64,000 bases of DNA from Acheta domesticus (GCA_031308135.1 JAHLJT010003656.1:53073827-53137826); one strand, 5' to 3'; positions 11,986 to 23,399 are shown, numbered from the stretch's first letter. The notes: generated by a model not told the origin, from the sequence alone. Made by a program: numbers and translations.

Positions 11986-14020
11986 TTTATTTCAATATTA
12001 ATAATATTCAATTCATACATGTAATTTTCTGAAACAATTACAGTTTACATACTTTCTTCATTTCCTAAATATATTAATGTACATAAATGTCACATAAGTA
12101 ACTTGTATATAAATTTTACATTTATTGCAGTAATTATCATTATTAACATTCATTTGGCTGTACCAAAATTTCAAAATGCTGTTGGATATGTGCAAACCAT
12201 TCATTGTAAAATTGCTTTGACTATGAATTTATGAACTAGAATAATCTACTTTTTAGAAAAGCCTTATGTTATTCTTGTAACTTTTAATGACATCTGGTGA
12301 CAGGTAGAATATCTTAATTTCTGCTTATGTAGGGCTTTTCTCACACAGAGTATTATGAGTAATGATTGTGTTATTGTCTATTTGTAGTGCTGTGGTGGTG
12401 AATAGAAGTGAGCTATGTTGTGTTTCAATTGATAACATTAGGGTTCTGGGTGTTGATAAACATGGGAAGGCAAACATTTAAATGATTGAAAGTATTTTTT
12501 ATGCCAGACTCATGATCCAATTTGTGCTATGGTTGTAATAAATTGTTTTTGTAGTTTTAACATTTCTTTCACCTGAAATTTACTTGCATTTTTCCACAAA
12601 CCTAGATTTTACTGTGAAAGGGTTTCCATACTATTCCCGAAACGGTTTATACGGTTTTCAGTTATCTGAATTGTATTCTCACTATTAACTTCTATGAAAA
12701 CCTAACAACCACTTAATTTCACTTCCATTTAGATGGCTTCAAAAATATAAAATTAATTTCAAAAACCAAATATGAAAGTCTTCATCCTTTTTAGAATCAC
12801 TGCACAGAATAGCACCACCATGAATAAACCATGTTCTTACTACTTTATATGCAGAACCTCATGTCTATATTGAGATGACATCAGTTGCCTTTTTATAATC
12901 ACATCTTGGTAACAATATGTGCAAAAAATACACATTCTCTGGTTCACATTTCACAATCATATCCTATGAGCTTTGAAGAAGACTAACCATTTGTTTATTC
13001 TCAAATATTTTTTCAAATATCAATAAGTTTGTCTGACACCCTCTGGATACATTCAATGAATCTTCTTCAAGAATTACAGTTGCTTCCATCAACATTTTTT
13101 CATAATTACCGTCTGAAAATGAAAAAGTTTTAAAAATATATTTTTAATTGTTAGGTGGTAAATAACATTTCATGAAATTTGTAATTTCATATAATCAGAA
13201 AAATCAATAATTAATTATAATTAAAAAATAGAAGACAATAAGCAACATACACATTCACTATATCAATAAAGTTCAGTATGAGGATTACTGTCTTCAGATA
13301 TGTTTGGTGAACAGGCATGATGTTTCAATGGAAGTATCTGTGTCTTTGCCCAAGATATCCACTAAAAGTTCAACAAAATTAAACAATAATGAAAAATAAT
13401 ATGTTGAACTAATAAATTCTTACATCTTAAAAATTACCATTTTGATTATAAGGAATTCTATCTTCAGGTCCGGTCTGTAAATCATATCCTCTGCAAGTAA
13501 CCTTATTTATTTTTTAAATACTATTGAAAAACGCATATCAAATGCATGTTTACCATTTTAAACATTCCTAGAAACATCACATAAAAATGTGTTTGGATTA
13601 TCTTTCATTTTTAGTTTTTTTGGCATGCAAATTGTACAAACTTTCCACTAAATTAGAGCAAAATGTTAACTTACATATTATTTGATTGCACAATTTAACT
13701 CCTGTTTTTTTTCGAATTGTTGTGTAAATACTAACTACACTATTAGTTGATTATATCACAGTATTGATTGTGTATGATTTTACAATGCTTGTGTATCTAT
13801 TTGATAATTAACTTATAGTCTAAGGTGAATAAGTAGTATATGTACTTACCACATTTCGCTTAACATTGTCATTGTTGAAATTCTTGACGCAATATCATCA
13901 TTGTCATTTAATTTTCTCCTTTTCTGGGTAAAATGTCAACCTATTTCTTTTTATATCTTGATTTTCGACTCACTTTGGAAACTTCTAAATTTACTTCATA
14001 CTCCGGAATAAAGTTTTTAC

Positions 14021-14686
14021 TTTTTTTTTTTTTTTTTTTTTTGAATTTATTTCTACCTGTTCGACATATTTGTCTTTCAGGGGTTAGGACATTACAAACA
14101 AATAACTGGCGATTTGATACTCACTGGAACCTGTAGTAGGAATTATTAACAATTAAATTTTTGAAAAGGTTATGCTATGAAAAAAAAGAAGTTTGTAAAA
14201 AAGATTTTGAATAGAAGGATAATATGTTGTAAATGTAGTAATTATGGTGGATGAATATATCTTTAGGAAATTTTGATAGTATACGTCGAGGAAAATGATA
14301 TGTTTGACCTAAATTGAAAGTGCGGGTCTGTTGTAAGTCATCTAAGGAGTTGAAAAATTTAAGGCTTTGTGAACGAATTAGGGAGTTGATAGTGTCAATT
14401 TTCAGTTCATTATGGAGTTGAGAGTTGGGAATATACCAGGGTGCGTGAAATATTTTCCTGATGAATTTATTTTGGAGAATTTGTAATTTATTAATATGGG
14501 TTTTGGCAGCATTGGACCAGATGGGGCAAGCATAAGTAAGGGTAGGACGAATAATTGTGGTATATATTAATTTTGCTGAGTGAATGTTTATAGGTGATTT
14601 ATAATTAATGAGGGAGTGTAATTTATAAATTTTATTGTTAGTTTTATGTATAATGTTTTTAATATGGGCATTCCATTTAAGTTTAG
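14021..14686 (-). mobile_element. 5'-truncated Jockey/CR1-type LINE nested in the P-like element
   Basis: The insertion runs on the minus strand from about 14686 to a 22-bp poly(A), seen as T(22) at 14021-14042. AAAGTTTTTAC (11 bp) flanks it directly at 14010-14020 and 14687-14697, a textbook target-primed insertion. Only the C-terminal end of the reverse transcriptase ORF and a 3' UTR of about 130 bp were copied. Confidence 0.85.
14175..14686 (-). pseudogene. C-terminal part of a LINE reverse transcriptase ORF
   Basis: The frame is open on the minus strand from the truncation point to the TAG at 14177-14175, about 170 codons without a Met start. It reads KWNAHIKNIIHKTNNKIYKL, then LIYTTIIRPTLTYACPIW and NKLQILQNKFIRKI, the hallmark thumb region that follows the catalytic palm in Jockey/CR1-type elements. 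The catalytic YADD box was never copied, so this is dead on arrival. The absence of stops suggests a fairly recent insertion. Confidence 0.8.
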
Positions 14687-14745
14687 AAAGTTTTTACTAA
14701 GAAGAGATCAGTCAAATCTACTGTTCACCGTGAATATATAGAAGC

Positions 14746-14792
14746 CATCTTGTCCCAACAAAAATGCCCAAGTCGTTCGCAGCGCTTATATA
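14746..14792 (-). promoter_or_regulatory. TATA box and ATG at the right end of the P-like element
   Basis: On the minus strand TATATAAG (14792-14785) lies 36 nt before an ATG (14748-14746) in the context ACAAGATGG. The short frame reaches CACG|GTGAAC, a possible splice donor, before a stop. The position just inside the terminal repeat fits a transposase promoter. Confidence 0.35.
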
Positions 14793-15020
14793 GCGAGAGC
14801 TGTGAGAACTAGCCTCACATTAGCTTCAGTTTTGGACTGGGAGGTGAACACACCTATATCTCTTACACCGTGACTAAAAGTAATACTAAAAGTATTAGTT
14901 TATATTACCGCGACCAAACCACAATCGTCATTGTCGCCTTACCAGTGTGGCGTTACAACAATGTGTTACAATGACCGCTCATCTGTTTGTTTACAGATTT
15001 AACACGATTAAAGGACGCAA

Positions 15021-15090
15021 TTTATTTATTTTTTATTTATTTATTTATTTGTCAAAAAACAGTAAAAACTGTATATGACGTGTGGGGAAG
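15021..15090 (-). repeat. Retroposon 3' tail with (ATTT)n and a conserved hairpin, copy 1
   Basis: (ATTT)n is followed by GTCAAAAAACAGT, AAAA, ACTGTATATGAC and GTGTGGGGAA. ACAGT and ACTGT pair. The same string recurs at about 26505-26572 and 30563-30610, and inverted at 28681-28740, so this is the 3' end of a minus-strand element with an AAAT-repeat tail. Confidence 0.6.
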
Positions 15091-15109
15091 ATTTAAAATA
15101 AATAACAGA

Positions 15110-15400
15110 AATATAATATAAATATAAATAATAATAAAATGAAATAAATAATATACAAATTCTAACTCGCGTAGCATCCAACTGCATAATTTGAAAGTGG
15201 GCGACTGAAAGTTAGCAACCTTTATTTCACATTTAACTCAAATAGGTTTTAAATAATTTCTAGAAGATTAATTTGCAAACGTATAAAAAAGCCCCAATGA
15301 AAGAAACTAACAAAGAAATAATGAAAACATAAAACAATGAAATAATACATTCTAACATACGTAGCATCCACCTTATTCAAAACACCAAGAAATTAGGTAA
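15110..15400. repeat. Imperfect direct duplication, about 190 bp apart
   Basis: TTCTAACTCGCGTAGCATCC near 15160 recurs as TTCTAACATACGTAGCATCC near 15350, each followed by CA and preceded by AATAAAAT-type sequence. It is probably part of the element whose tail is at 15021-15090. Confidence 0.4.
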
Positions 15401-15439
15401 GGAAGGTAAGGATTTTCAGAGTGGGCGATTACCTTTGAC

Positions 15440-16080
15440 GCCCAATTACTCCACAAATACTCATATTTTCGAAAAATTCAGCAGGATCTTATTTGAAGAT
15501 GTGTTTTTAGTGAACACATTTCATTAAGAAAAAATGTGTCATCGTAATTGTAATTGTAGGAATACGGCGAAAAGATTTTGATTTTTTTCAATTTTCGAAA
15601 AATCGGAGTTTGCAACCAACATGAGACCTACGCCATTCTCTTGAACATACTTCAGACTATCCAACAACAAAATTTCATCAAACTTGTTGGCGCCATTTTG
15701 TTGAAAATTTTGAAAATGTTCCAGGGGCTTTATGTAAAGTACCCCCTAAAATTAAAATATCGGTTCCAAATTCAAGGGGCTGTGACATCAGACAGATCGA
15801 TTGAGGAATATCAATTCTGGATAAAATCGGCAGAAGAGTTCAGTCGCTAGTGTTGTTCATAGACGGAGGGACAGACGGACGGACGTTTTGCCGTCAATTG
15901 ATTTTTCGGTATCAAGGAGCCATAAAACGTGGATTCTGGCTGTATCACCTGTTAGAGGATTTTTTTCTAAATTTAGCAACTGGATATATACACTTTTTCG
16001 TTACCAGGTCCCTGTAATAAGATTTTTCTGCCGATAATTCGCCATTTTTTCACGCAGCATTACAAAACTTTCACTTCTCA
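15440..16080 (+). repeat. Copy 3 of the GGAC-tailed repeat family
   Basis: It contains GAAAATTTTGAAAATGTTCC, GGGGCTTTATGTAAAGTACC, CAGTCGCTAGTGTTGTTCA, the array GACGGAGGGACAGACGGACG (15862-15890) and GACGTTTTGCCGTCAATTG, then 'ATAAAACGTGGATTCTGG'. A 90-codon frame inside (15578-15850) has no counterpart in other copies and is not called. Confidence 0.65.
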
Positions 16081-17700
16081 AGAATTTCATTCTTAAGCGC
16101 GAGACAGTAAGAATATTAATGATTATTTTATTTATTTTCATTCAAATTAACTCATTAGGATATACGACTTTTTATTTAAAATGTTTGATATTTTAACATC
16201 TGGCTCGTTTTAATTACATTGAAGTTGAATAAACAGAATTTTAGACATGTAAACGTACATTTGAAATAAGGACTATTCACCCCAAACTTTTTTCGTTAGT
16301 GATTAGTAACTAGTAAATATTTTTAAAAACACACGTTATATTTAAAATAGCATGATCATTCAAAAGTTTTGAAAAAGACACATTTCAACCGTATGACATC
16401 TTACAAATCGTTAACACACTTTTGGAATAATTACACGGACAGAACTTGTTTCTCTGAGATCGCTGCTTCTATGCACATCGTTATTTTGGTGTAACCTTGA
16501 AGAAAATCGTTGTGCGTGGCGCTTTTAAATCCATTTGCTAATTAAAGAAGTCGCTCGTTACAACGTCCAGCCACCTAAATTTTATGTAACGACGTCTTTT
16601 GCAAACAAAGTACATAAAAATATAATGATACATTTCAGGGATTTGTTTAAAGTGGATGTTCTCTCTCTCTGCTCGGAAGATGAAATATTATGTTTGCCTT
16701 GGTACCGGAAGTGGTCTTTCACGAGCGATGCTATCGCGTATTATGGGGCGTTTTTCACCTGCCGCGGGGGAAACAGCGTTGGAGCACACAGGGAAATGTG
16801 GGGGCTGTAAAGTTGTTAGGACAAGAAGCTCAAAATTTTTGCAGAATTCCTGCAAAACATCAGGAAAACCTGAGCACAATTATACTCCAATATTAGCCTC
16901 ATGTCCAGGTAACTCTTTATTACGAGTATTACGAGTAGTTTTAAGATTCTGCTCCAAGTATTGCAAAAAACATAAAAGAATTAATTATTCGAATGTTGGT
17001 ACTAATAACTGCAAAATTACGAAACTATGTTTAGATTAAATGGACATTTCAAAAATGGAAGATGGTTAATAAAAATATGATAATTTATCATTTATTTATT
17101 TGTTTATTTATTTATTGTACTAACTACTCTCGCTATATTAAATAACTTACAATTTGGTTTAGAAAATTTCACAGGTGTGAGTTTCACTGGTTTATATTTT
17201 AACCTATTTATAAGACAAAAATCACACAGATTACAATTCTGTTGTTTGTAATTATTTATTCACAAAACTTCAGCCAGAGCCTTTATTTTCTTGTTTCACG
17301 AATAAAATAATACTTTCAAGGGTTTTGACTTCATTTGCAATAGTGCTCGTATTCAATCTTTAACTTGCACTCTGTAGTATCATATTGCCTGTCCAGTCCC
17401 GTTCGCACTAGCCTTTTTATACCGAGCAGAAAAAAATTCCTACACAGTATTTGAGTAATTGCGAATGTGTGCGTGTATGTGTTTGTGTGTAAGTGCGCGT
17501 GGGAATCCGTCACTCACGGTTAGACCTCTTCCCATGCACCAATCGAACATAGGTGTCATTCGACGCGTCTTGGTCTCCTGGTGGGTAACTGATAATTTGT
17601 TTTCGAATCCTGCCAGAAAATTCTAAGAAACTTCCAAAAACGTGTTTTTACGTGTTTTAGCTCTGCAATCTTAGTCAGTAGACGGAGAATTAAACCAATA
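16081..17700. other. No supported gene
   Basis: AT-rich with a (TTTA)n run near 17085-17115. A 127-codon plus-strand frame at 16656-17039 overlaps open frames in other phases and is not convincing. Near 17575-17620, TTTTCGAATCCTGCC resembles a SINE box B, but no box A was found. Confidence 0.4.
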
Positions 17701-17726
17701 CCACCTATATAGATCTATGTAGGTGG
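17701..17726. repeat. 26-bp palindrome with one mismatched pair
   Basis: CCACCTATATAG is followed by ATCTATGTAGGTGG. Both halves are complementary except for one T/G position. It lies alone in AT-rich DNA. Confidence 0.8.
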
Positions 17727-18239
17727 CGTTGATTAAACCCCAGTACACAGATGCAATTGTCGCTCCACGACACCATAATTTTCTTCTATGAAAATGACAA
17801 CACTTATTGCTCTGAAACATGAGAAACACGCTGCAGAACTGGAAATAGTGATGCTGCTTTGAACATAATAAGGGAAGGGTTTTATATTTTTAATAATAAA
17901 TTAGGAAACACCTTCGTACGGTATTACCTTGAAATTTATTAAATTTGAAGAACGCCAAGTGAACACGGAGAAAACCAGAACTGTGAGTAATGATAGAGAA
18001 CGGAAGAACATGCATAATCGACTTTGCACATTTACGTCCTTAAGCGTGCAAATCAAATGTAATTGTAGAAAATTTTATGACAGAATTTCCGTACATATAT
18101 TGAGAACAGCTGACAGGTGATCTTTTATGTGAATTTTTGTACATTTTAGCAAAAAGCGTACAAAGGGTAGGAGTACTAAATTGTAACTTAAAAAGTATTT
18201 TATTAATTTTCTTGCAGAAAGTACATATCACAGTAAATA

Positions 18240-18360
18240 AAACTATACATATGTATTTAGAGACTTAAATATAAAACTTAGAGACTGTATTTAAAGACTT
18301 AAATACAGACTTTTAAGACTGTATTTAGAGACTTAAATATACTACACTTAAATATAAACT
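18240..18360. repeat. Short tandem repeat around GACTGTATTTAGAGACTTAA
   Basis: Four to five degenerate copies of a roughly 28-bp unit (TTAGAGACTTAAATATAAA and variants). No coding content. Confidence 0.6.
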
Positions 18361-18609
18361 TACATGCTATTATAAAGGAGAGGAATTCCCGGAGGTCCTC
18401 AGTCGGGATCGAAATCTACAAATTTCTTTATAATATGTAGTATAGAAATGTTTTTTTATTCTTGTTTGGAAAGTGGGGTTTTGAGCCAGTTTGAAGGGTG
18501 AAAGGGCTGGTATGTGAGATATGTTGTAATAAAAGTTGAGGCGAATCCTAATTCAGATTTTCCGTAGCATCACAAAACTTTCTCTATACTACGTATATTA
18601 CTCCATATT

Positions 18610-19755
18610 TTAATTGACGGAAGGCCCAACCGGCAACTAGAAGAACATGACAAAACAGAATACCTAGGACGACCGGTAGGTTTTAGACTGCTGAGGGACT
18701 GGGGGTGGATGCGTGAACAGGATGCCATCGCAGACCAAGTCGCCAACTCAAAATTATTTGACTGGCTGAAAATGGAGGAGCTCCTCCAGTTTGTCCTGCC
18801 TGCTATGGTCTTCCCTCTCCGAATGGGCAGGTACTAAAAAAAACAACTTGACGCTATGGACCTAGCCCTCAGAGCGCACACAAAGCAAGTCCTGTCCCTA
18901 CCGGAGAGGGCATCTATCTCCTTCCTGTATGCGAGCCGCAAAGATGGGGGCATCGTAGGTCTGCTTTGCATGAAAGAAGAAGCTGATTTCTGGGTCACAG
19001 TCTCTGCATTCAAGATTTTAACCAGTGCAGACCCGCACATTAAGGCCGCAGCGAACGCCGGTCTGCAAGAGGAGGCAGCTGCCTTGAAGATGTCCCCTCT
19101 CCCGAGACCACAAAAAGATATTTAAATGGTGCGGCAGTCACTCGCAAGCTAGGGCCACCCACATTCTGGGCGAGAGCTAGGGCGGTGGCAAGGAGGCTTA
19201 GAAGAACATGGGGGATAGAAGATAGGGAAGGTGAAATCACCCCCTCCATCTCCCTCCCCCTCCTTCCCCCTTCCGCCTCATATGGAGAAGGAGCGGATCA
19301 CTGTGGACGCCCCCGTGGACGACGAGGATGCTCCACAACAATCCGGAGCCAACGCCTCGGAGCAGACCGAGCAGAGGGGCACCCAGCCCTCTGGCAAGAG
19401 ACCCCTCGCTACCTCCCAGGGGCGGACCGCTACGGAGGAAGAGCAGCGCGACACCGCAACGGGGGCGGAGGATCAAGACATCATCTCCCTGGGGCCGAGA
19501 GACCGCTCCTCCTTGGTGAGGCGCTTACGAGAAAGTTTCCACAGGGCGCACTCACTGAGGTGAGTCGACCCAGGGGATATACACTGGCGCGCTACAAGGG
19601 GTAGGGAAGGAGTCCACGTACTTTCTAAGAACGGGAACCAACATGAGGATACCTGTATATAAGTTTCTGTTCTCGCCGAGACGGAACTCCTACCCGGCCC
19701 TTAACCACTGCCCCGGCGCGTAGTCTAACTTTTGCCGGAGAAAATGCGTGCACCC
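18610..19755 (+). pseudogene. R2-like non-LTR retrotransposon fragment, broken
   Basis: Translations in all three frames align in order with the region between the RT palm and the endonuclease of R2-type proteins. The first is YLGRPVGFRLL (about 18658-18690), then KLFDWLKMEELLQFVLPAMV (18748-18810) and a stop. Next come LDAMDLALRAHTKQVLSLP and DGGIVG (18850-18960), TFWARARAVARRLRRTWGI in another frame (19158-19215), SSLVRRLRESFHRAHSLR (19507-19560), and FLRTGTN...PVYKFLF (19620-19680). At least two frameshifts and several stops separate them. The catalytic YADD box, zinc knuckle and nuclease are absent. No 28S rDNA flanks it. It meets the minus-strand pseudogene at about 19785. Another RLE clade such as NeSL-like is possible. 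Confidence 0.6.
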
Positions 19756-19784
19756 AAACGACGACCTTTCTTCATCAGCCATTA

Positions 19785-21018
19785 AACTTTCAAAGTGTTA
19801 ATACTTCATCAGATTTATAATTTGTGTGTATTTAATGTATTCAAAGACACTCTCCATTCTTATTCAGAGACTTGACAAACTGTTTTACAACAAGCTTGAT
19901 ATGGAGTTGTGACAAAATATTTTCAAGATTAACGAAACTTCTCGACATTTTTATCTCCGAGATTCAAAGTATTTCTGATTAACCAATCTCTTTTGACCCA
20001 GTGCAATTCACGAGCACTACTAATCCATTCACACAGAAAGCAGGGGAACTTAGTAAATCCTTGTGGAAGTCCCAACAATATTCCAATAACTTTCAAGTTT
20101 TCGCAAAGAACCCATTGGTGTTCTTCGTAATTAATTTTTTAAAGAGTTCTTCCATATTTTCTTATGTTTATTTTAAAGGAACAGAAAGGGCTACTGGTAC
20201 TAAGGCATATTGATTTCCATTATGATGCAGAACAGCTTTGAGGTTGCATTGTGAAGAATCTATAAACAACCTCCATTGACCCAGGGGAACCCCCCCACAT
20301 ACCTTATTCCAAATTTTGAGAGTACATCATGAATGTTGTTGTAGAATACAACAGATCCTCTATCGTGAAATAATCAAGGAACTTTTCTTCTTTTTCAATG
20401 CCAATAAAACGTGCCTGGAACGAGCATATCTTTCTATTGCAACTCTGAGCCTAAAACTTGCTCCGACTCCTCTGTGGGGCCTTCATCTTGCACTAAGTCA
20501 TTAAGTTATTCTTAATTAAATGATTGGAGTCTTCTATCTTTTTGGGGGGAAATCAGTAACGTCCATGTCAGTGGTACAGCAGTCTGAATAATCTGAAGAT
20601 GATGTAGATGGTAGATCATGTGGTGGTTTAGGACCAACCAAAAGAATGCCAGGACCATCTGGCACGGGTCTAATGGCTAACGGAATATTTAGGTAAACTA
20701 TTTCTTTCCTACTTTTCTTATAATGTCCGCACATTTTCACCGTGCAAAAGTAACAGTCGTTTACATGAACTTCTGTTTTCTACTCAACATTGAAATACCA
20801 AAAACCACACCATCGATACCATTGTCTCAAACCTGCATCACAAGAGTGACAAACACTTTGTGCTGAAGATTTATCTTGATCTCCTAACTTAATGCCAAAG
20901 TAAGCGTGACGTTTTCCTTTCAATCGAGGTGTTTTTTCCTTGCACGTTTTAGCGTAAATGAGCCACATATACAACAAAAATAGTTCGGATCACTTTCACA
21001 TCTTGATGCACTCGCCAT
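19785..21018 (-). pseudogene. Decayed copy 1 of an uncharacterised multi-copy protein family (N-terminal two thirds)
   Basis: On the minus strand an ATG at 21018 opens MASASRCESDPNYFCCICGS, a Cys-pair start. Frameshifts and stops follow, but the reading can be traced: KLGDQDKSSAQSVCHSC (about 20900-20850), NDCYFCTVKMCGHYKK and AIRPVPDGPG (20755-20640), DLVQDEG (20500-20480), LFIDSSQCNLKAVLHHNGN (20275-20220), LKVIGILLG and TKFPCFLCEW (20090-20030), then HIKL..KQFVKSLNKNGE (19900-19850). The same modules, in the same order, appear on the plus strand at 37240-38997. From memory, uncharacterised arthropod proteins carry this pattern; I know no name or function. Two dead copies in 20 kb imply a mobile or retroposed origin. 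At least six disruptions are present. Confidence 0.65.
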
Positions 21019-21659
21019 TCTTTGAAACACGTTTCACACCAATTAGATGCATGTTTACTGCGTTTGCCACAACAGTGCTTCCTAAATGCCACAGAAGAAC
21101 TAACTGAAACTGGGGTCAGATAACGATCAATTTATCTTCAAACAGTACCGACTGGTTTCTATATAACGATACGTAAGTTATTGTAGTGTATTGCCAGTAT
21201 TCGTTTGAAATTTAGTCAATCGTAAATTCGCAAAAATTGTGGGCAATGTCAAGAAACTGAATCTACACATACAATCAGGTTGCAACACCGATTCTTGGTC
21301 ATTCTGCTTCTAAACAAAAGCAGCAAATCGTCTCAGCCCTGTTAGGTATGACATAGCGCGTTCTACTTTGAAATACGAAAAACCGAAAATTTTGCAAAAA
21401 GTGTACGCGATAGAAAAAAACTAAAATTACGTATGAAATTAAAATGAAAAACTGATTCGTAATTGCCCATTTTCATGAAAAGCGGCAAATCGTCGCAGCT
21501 CTGTGTATTGAATATGCATTTGCTGTCGGTTACTCGAATTTTTAATACCACTTACAGGGCGAACAAGTTAGGTTACAGTCGACTATTTTCTAATATAATT
21601 CTCAAGCCGATTCTCGCCAAGTGGTGCCACTTGTGTGTTTACCGGTAGGGCATAAAAAA

Positions 21660-21800
21660 CAACTCGACGTAACGCCAACGTCATCGTCCAGGGAAGTGGC
21701 ACCCAATGACGTGGGGGTTGTAGCAACGTCTCAGTCATCAGCCCCCCTCCTCCAACCGCTACGTCATCGTGGCGTAATGAAATGACTCAAGCGCAGGAAG
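21660..21800. promoter_or_regulatory. Cluster of CRE-like half sites and an AP-1-like site
   Basis: ACGTCATCG occurs at 21678-21686 and 21761-21769, TGACGTGG at 21707-21714, and TGACTCA at 21783-21789, next to a GC-rich stretch (21840-22010). The spacing and the GC-rich neighbour suggest a promoter or enhancer, but no transcript is evident. Confidence 0.3.
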
Positions 21801-21839
21801 GGAGCGAGGTTGCGACCTGCGGCGGAAGCAAATCGTTAC

Positions 21840-22859
21840 ATATTCAAACGCGTGGCAGCCCCCGCCGCCGCCGCCGCTCTCGCCTCCTACTCCTCCGCCT
21901 CCACCAAGTTCTCCGCCTCCGCGTCCACCGCCATTGCGCCATCACCGCCACTTCCGATGTAAGAACTGGCCAGGTCCCTCAACTCTTTCCATTCCCACGT
22001 TGAGCGCACCGCACGGAGTTTGCCGAACTTCGCGAAGAACGCGTTGGGAGCGGCATTCTCAGCACAGGATGGCGACATCGATGTCGATGTTTTGAAATAT
22101 CCATGTTCTTTATAGAAACATGTCTTCAACATAAATAGATTGAAGCTGATGGTTTTTGAGCATCAATGTTTTGGGCTCGACGTTTTACGTTGGGAATGAA
22201 AAATGTCCACAATTACAATGATTCTACATGATTCCTATGTTTCTTCATTGATGTTGAAATCTTACCATTGCTTTGCCTATACATTTACAAATCTGTATTT
22301 TTTGCGAAACTGACTTACTTAAGAATGGGAACTTATTTTCAGGCGATATTGATGCTTAACATTTTAGCACACGCTGTAGAAATTACACTCATATTCCCTG
22401 CAAAATTCGAATTGAATTTTTTAACTTTGTAACAACAAGTAATTTTCAACCACACACGAAAACATTCGTGGATAGTTAATCAACAATTAAATTCATTACA
22501 TTGCTTTCTCGCAATACGGATGACACATCGGGGCGTATTGCGAACTCTTTTGCCAAGAATATTGACCACCAAACGCCGTAAGATCCTTCTACAAACGTAG
22601 AAAAATAACCTCACGATCATAACTATCATCGCGCTAAAAAGCACATAGCGAGCACGTTACAATCATAAATGATCTACGAACCGTTCGGTTGCAACAAGAA
22701 GCATTCTCCCTTCTCACGACGCTGTATTATAGCAGCGGAGAAAAGTAAATTCCTTCGACGTCCTTTCACGCGCTCACAACGCCATCATTTTATTTCGCAA
22801 GCTGTGCGTATTGCCAGGCGGCGGGTGGATAATTCAAGCGCAACTAACACCACATAGAA
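21840..22859. other. GC-rich patch (21840-22010) then AT-rich sequence, no supported gene
   Basis: CCGCCGCCGCCGC-type triplets open several overlapping frames (for example 81 codons, minus, 21887-22132), but none has recognisable content. From 22140 to 22860 I see nothing specific. Confidence 0.4.
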
Positions 22860-23390
22860 ATCGTTCCCGTCGCGGTAAAATACGCGGCAAAGAGAAGCCG
22901 CGGCGCGGCGGGGTGGCGGGGCGGCGGGGCGCGCAGCGGGCAGGCAGGCGCTTTGAACGGCCGCGCGCGGCGTCGCGGGGCCTTTGACAGCATGAAGGAG
23001 AGACGCCGCGCGCGGGGGTCGACGCTGCGATGCGCGCGCAGATAACGCGCCAGCGGCTGCAATGATGACGGCGGAGGTAGTGGCGCGGCTGGGGATGGGA
23101 GGCGCGGGGTGGTGATAGGGGGGATGGGATGGAAAAGGGGGCTGATGGGGTGGAGGAGGAGAGGGAGGAGTTGGAGGAGGAGGAGGAGGATGAAGAGCAG
23201 ATGGCGGAGGCGGTAGCGTCGGCGGCGGCGGCGGTGGCGGTAACGTCGGCGGCGGTGGCTGTGGCTGTAGCGGTGGTTGCGGATGTGGCTGTAGCGGTGA
23301 CAGTGGCGGTGTCTGTCGCTGTGGCGGTGGCTGGCAATGGCGGTGGCTGGTAGTGGCGGTGGCTGTGGCGGTGATGGTGGCCCGTAAATT
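22860..23390. other. CpG-rich island with GGN triplet runs
   Basis: The left half is rich in CGCGG and GCGCGC. The right half becomes GGAGGAGG and then GGCGGTGGCTGTGGC-type repeats. Frames on both strands are open at once (for example 219 codons, minus, and 74 codons, plus), as expected from stop-free triplets. I see no splice-bounded exon. Confidence 0.6.
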
Positions 23391-23399
23391 ACCAGTTGA

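Larger units (their letters stand above)
10883..14880 (-). mobile_element. Complete P-like (or hAT-like) DNA transposon with 8-bp target duplication
   Basis: The element proper is 10891-14872. ACTAAAAG flanks it directly at 10883-10890 and 14873-14880. The ends are inverted repeats: CACGGTGTATAAGATATAGG on the left against CACGGTGTAAGAGATATAGG on the right (reverse complement), continuing GTGTGT on both sides, 23 of 25 bases matching. A perfect 12-bp subterminal inverted repeat, TGAGGCTAGTTC, lies at 10955-10966 and, inverted, at 14806-14817. An 8-bp duplication plus subterminal repeats is the layout of P elements; hAT also makes 8-bp duplications. A TATA box and ATG near the right end suggest a leftward gene, but no intact transposase is readable. 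Several minus-strand pieces look exon-like, for example 13025-13121 between TTTTCAG and GTTAGT. A LINE is nested at 14021-14686. Confidence 0.75.

Noticed and set aside
18610..19785. Active R2 in rDNA
   Set aside because: No 28S sequence flanks it, the catalytic RT box and nuclease are missing, and frameshifts are present.
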